Shown here in pieces: positions 6,499 to 7,852 of a stretch of 7,852 nt of DNA. The DNA is from JAMXLO01 sp046732975 (GTDB lineage: Bacteria > Pseudomonadota > Alphaproteobacteria > Acetobacterales > Acetobacteraceae), in assembly GCA_046732975.1 (NCBI GenBank), contig JBKPOG010000164.1:1-7852 (forward strand), read 5' to 3'. Position numbers and translations under genes: made by a program. Within the stretch, counting starts at the first letter, position 1; every line of letters starts with the position of its first letter. The notes under the pieces are model-generated. The model had not been told where the DNA came from and did not search any database. It saw only the letters and a program-made list of their open reading frames with translations.

Positions 6499-7852
6499 AT
6501 GAGCGGGACAATGCCACCAGCCGCAACCAGCGAGGCCCCCGAACTGGCACTCGCCCGCGCCCAGACCGCTGGACAGGCCAAGCGATACGGCGAGGCTGCC
6601 GGGATTTGCAACGACGTACTGGCTGCATCCCCCGATAACCCCACCGCACTCGCCTTGTTGGGCATGATTTCCGCGCACACCGGTGATCCGGAGCGAGGCG
6701 TCCTGATGCTGGAGCGCGCGACAGGTCTGCGCGCCGGTGTCGCCGGCTGGTACGCCAACTTAAGTGCGCTGTACAGGATGACCTATCGCCTTCAGGACGC
6801 GCTGCGCGTCGGCAAGGAAGCGATCCGGCTGGAGCCACAGAACGCCGATCATCTGGTGAGCCTTTCACTGGTATTCGCGGATCTGGATGACCGCGAACAG
6901 GCAATCGCCTGCCTGTTGCGCGCAGTTGGGCTGCGCCCTGACCACGCTGATGCGCATCTGGCGCTCGGTCAGAACCTATTGGCGATGGGGCAGTTCGAGC
7001 CGGGCTGGATCGAGTACGAGTGGCGCAACCAGACCGAGGCCGGCAAAGGCTCGCTGCCGAAAATGACGTCCGCGACGTGGAACGGTATGCGGATCAGGAA
7101 CGGCCGCCTGCTGATGGTGGGCGATCAGGGCTACGGTGATACGATCCAGTTCGCCCGCTATATTCCGCTGATCGCCGAACGCTGCCAGGAACTGATCCTG
7201 GGCTGTAGCGCCGAATTAGGCCCGCTGCTGGCCAACATTCCTGGTGTAAAGCAATATTGCGGCCGCTGGACCGATGTGCCCGGCCACGCCGCGCACTGCC
7301 GCTTGTCCAGCTTACCGGGGTTGGTTCACACCACGCTCGAAACCATCCCGGCGAAAGTCCCCTACCTGTTTGCTGAACAGAACCGCATCGCCGCTTGGCG
7401 GCAACGGCTGAACACGACGCTGCCCAATTTCCCTCGCCGCATCGGCTTCGCCTGGGCCGGACGGCCGACACATCCGAATGACCGCCGACGGTCCATACCC
7501 TTGGCGCGTCTGACGCCGATCGGCAAAGCTGCTCAAGCATCTTTTGTGTCCCTGCAGAAGCCTCTTCCAGCAGCAGACCAGTCGGCGCTCTCGCAGTTTC
7601 CCGGCCTTATCGATCTCTCCGCCGATCTCATGGACTTCGGCGAGACCGCCGCCGTCATCGCCAACCTTGACCTCGTCATCACCGTGGATACCGCGATTGG
7701 TCATCTGACAGGTGCGATGGGTAGGCCAGTCTGGATCCTGTTACCCAAGGCAAGCGATTGGCGCTGGCTGCTGGATCGTACCGATAGCCCCTGGTACCCG
7801 ACGGCGCGGCTGTTCCGCCAAGCCACCCCCGGCGACTGGGATTCGGTGATCA
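6499..7852 (+). CDS. TPR-repeat protein with GT9-like glycosyltransferase domain (3' end cut by window edge)
   Basis: An open frame of 451 residues runs to the right edge with no stop. Residues about 15-175 are four to five tetratricopeptide repeats (for example YANLSALYRM...ALRVGKEAIRLEP and DAHLALGQNLLAMGQFEPGW), a protein-binding solenoid ending in the family linker WIEYEWR. From about 200 a GT-B-type domain related to ADP-heptose transferases (GT9) follows: GDQGYGDTIQFARYIPL (208-224), a second Rossmann half starting RRIGFAWAGRPTHPNDRRRS (313-332), then VDTAIGHLTGAMGRPVW (396-412) and LLDRTDSPWYP (424-434), which is where the sugar-nucleotide site lies in relatives. The family usually ends soon after RLFRQ, so perhaps 10-25 residues are missing. 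GGGAGGG (6482-6488) ten bases upstream supports the ATG at 6499; an in-frame ATG at 6511 and a GTG at 6466 are alternatives. Relatives are often near flagellar or surface-polysaccharide genes, but none is here, so acceptor and sugar are unknown. Confidence 0.88.
   Translation, partial: MSGTMPPAATSEAPELALARAQTAGQAKRYGEAAGICNDVLAASPDNPTALALLGMISAHTGDPERGVLMLERATGLRAGVAGWYANLSALYRMTYRLQDALRVGKEAIRLEPQNADHLVSLSLVFADLDDREQAIACLLRAVGLRPDHADAHLALGQNLLAMGQFEPGWIEYEWRNQTEAGKGSLPKMTSATWNGMRIRNGRLLMVGDQGYGDTIQFARYIPLIAERCQELILGCSAELGPLLANIPGVKQYCGRWTDVPGHAAHCRLSSLPGLVHTTLETIPAKVPYLFAEQNRIAAWRQRLNTTLPNFPRRIGFAWAGRPTHPNDRRRSIPLARLTPIGKAAQASFVSLQKPLPAADQSALSQFPGLIDLSADLMDFGETAAVIANLDLVITVDTAIGHLTGAMGRPVWILLPKASDWRWLLDRTDSPWYPTARLFRQATPGDWDSVI

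Noticed and set aside
6491..7704. Several minus-strand frames opposite the 3' gene
   Set aside because: The plus strand is open to the window edge with clear TPR and GT-B motifs, so the minus frames are shadows.

Overview
The window is GC-rich by eye (not counted), and all seven genes lie on the + strand with short gaps of 16-103 bases. The gene families point to an alphaproteobacterium: a PAS-type hybrid histidine kinase tail, a short chromosomal LexA-like S24 regulator, a DUF1194 secreted von Willebrand A protein, and a TPR-GT9-like glycosyltransferase. The last is especially common in Rhodospirillales/Acetobacteraceae and relatives. That placement is inference from family distribution and could be wrong at order level. 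No tRNA, rRNA, CRISPR array, insertion sequence or prophage gene was seen, so this looks like ordinary chromosome.

Layout: (1) 2-694, the C-terminal part of a hybrid sensor histidine kinase (ATPase domain plus receiver), cut by the left edge. (2) 741-2810, a HyuA-type hydantoinase/oxoprolinase subunit without a neighbouring HyuB. (3) 2811-2906, a 96-base gap with a perfect 6-bp inverted repeat, a candidate operator. (4) 2907-3557, a helix-turn-helix/S24 self-cleaving regulator with an intact Ser-Lys dyad and Ala-Gly cleavage pair. (5) 3629-4363, an exported DUF1194 protein with a DxSxS metal-binding motif. (6) 4424-5437, a glutathionyl-hydroquinone reductase (Xi-class GST). (7) 5454-6395, an aldo/keto reductase that most likely starts at a TTG codon 16 bases after the GST stop. 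(8) 6499 to the right edge, a TPR protein with a GT9-like glycosyltransferase domain, missing only its last residues.

The only clear functional pairing is the GST and aldo/keto reductase, a probable two-gene operon for quinone or carbonyl detoxification. The S24 regulator may control itself through the inverted repeat. The other genes look like independent neighbours. I found no convincing previously undescribed system. The points most worth checking are the S24 regulator with its candidate operator, the orphan HyuA, and the GST-reductase pair with its non-ATG start.
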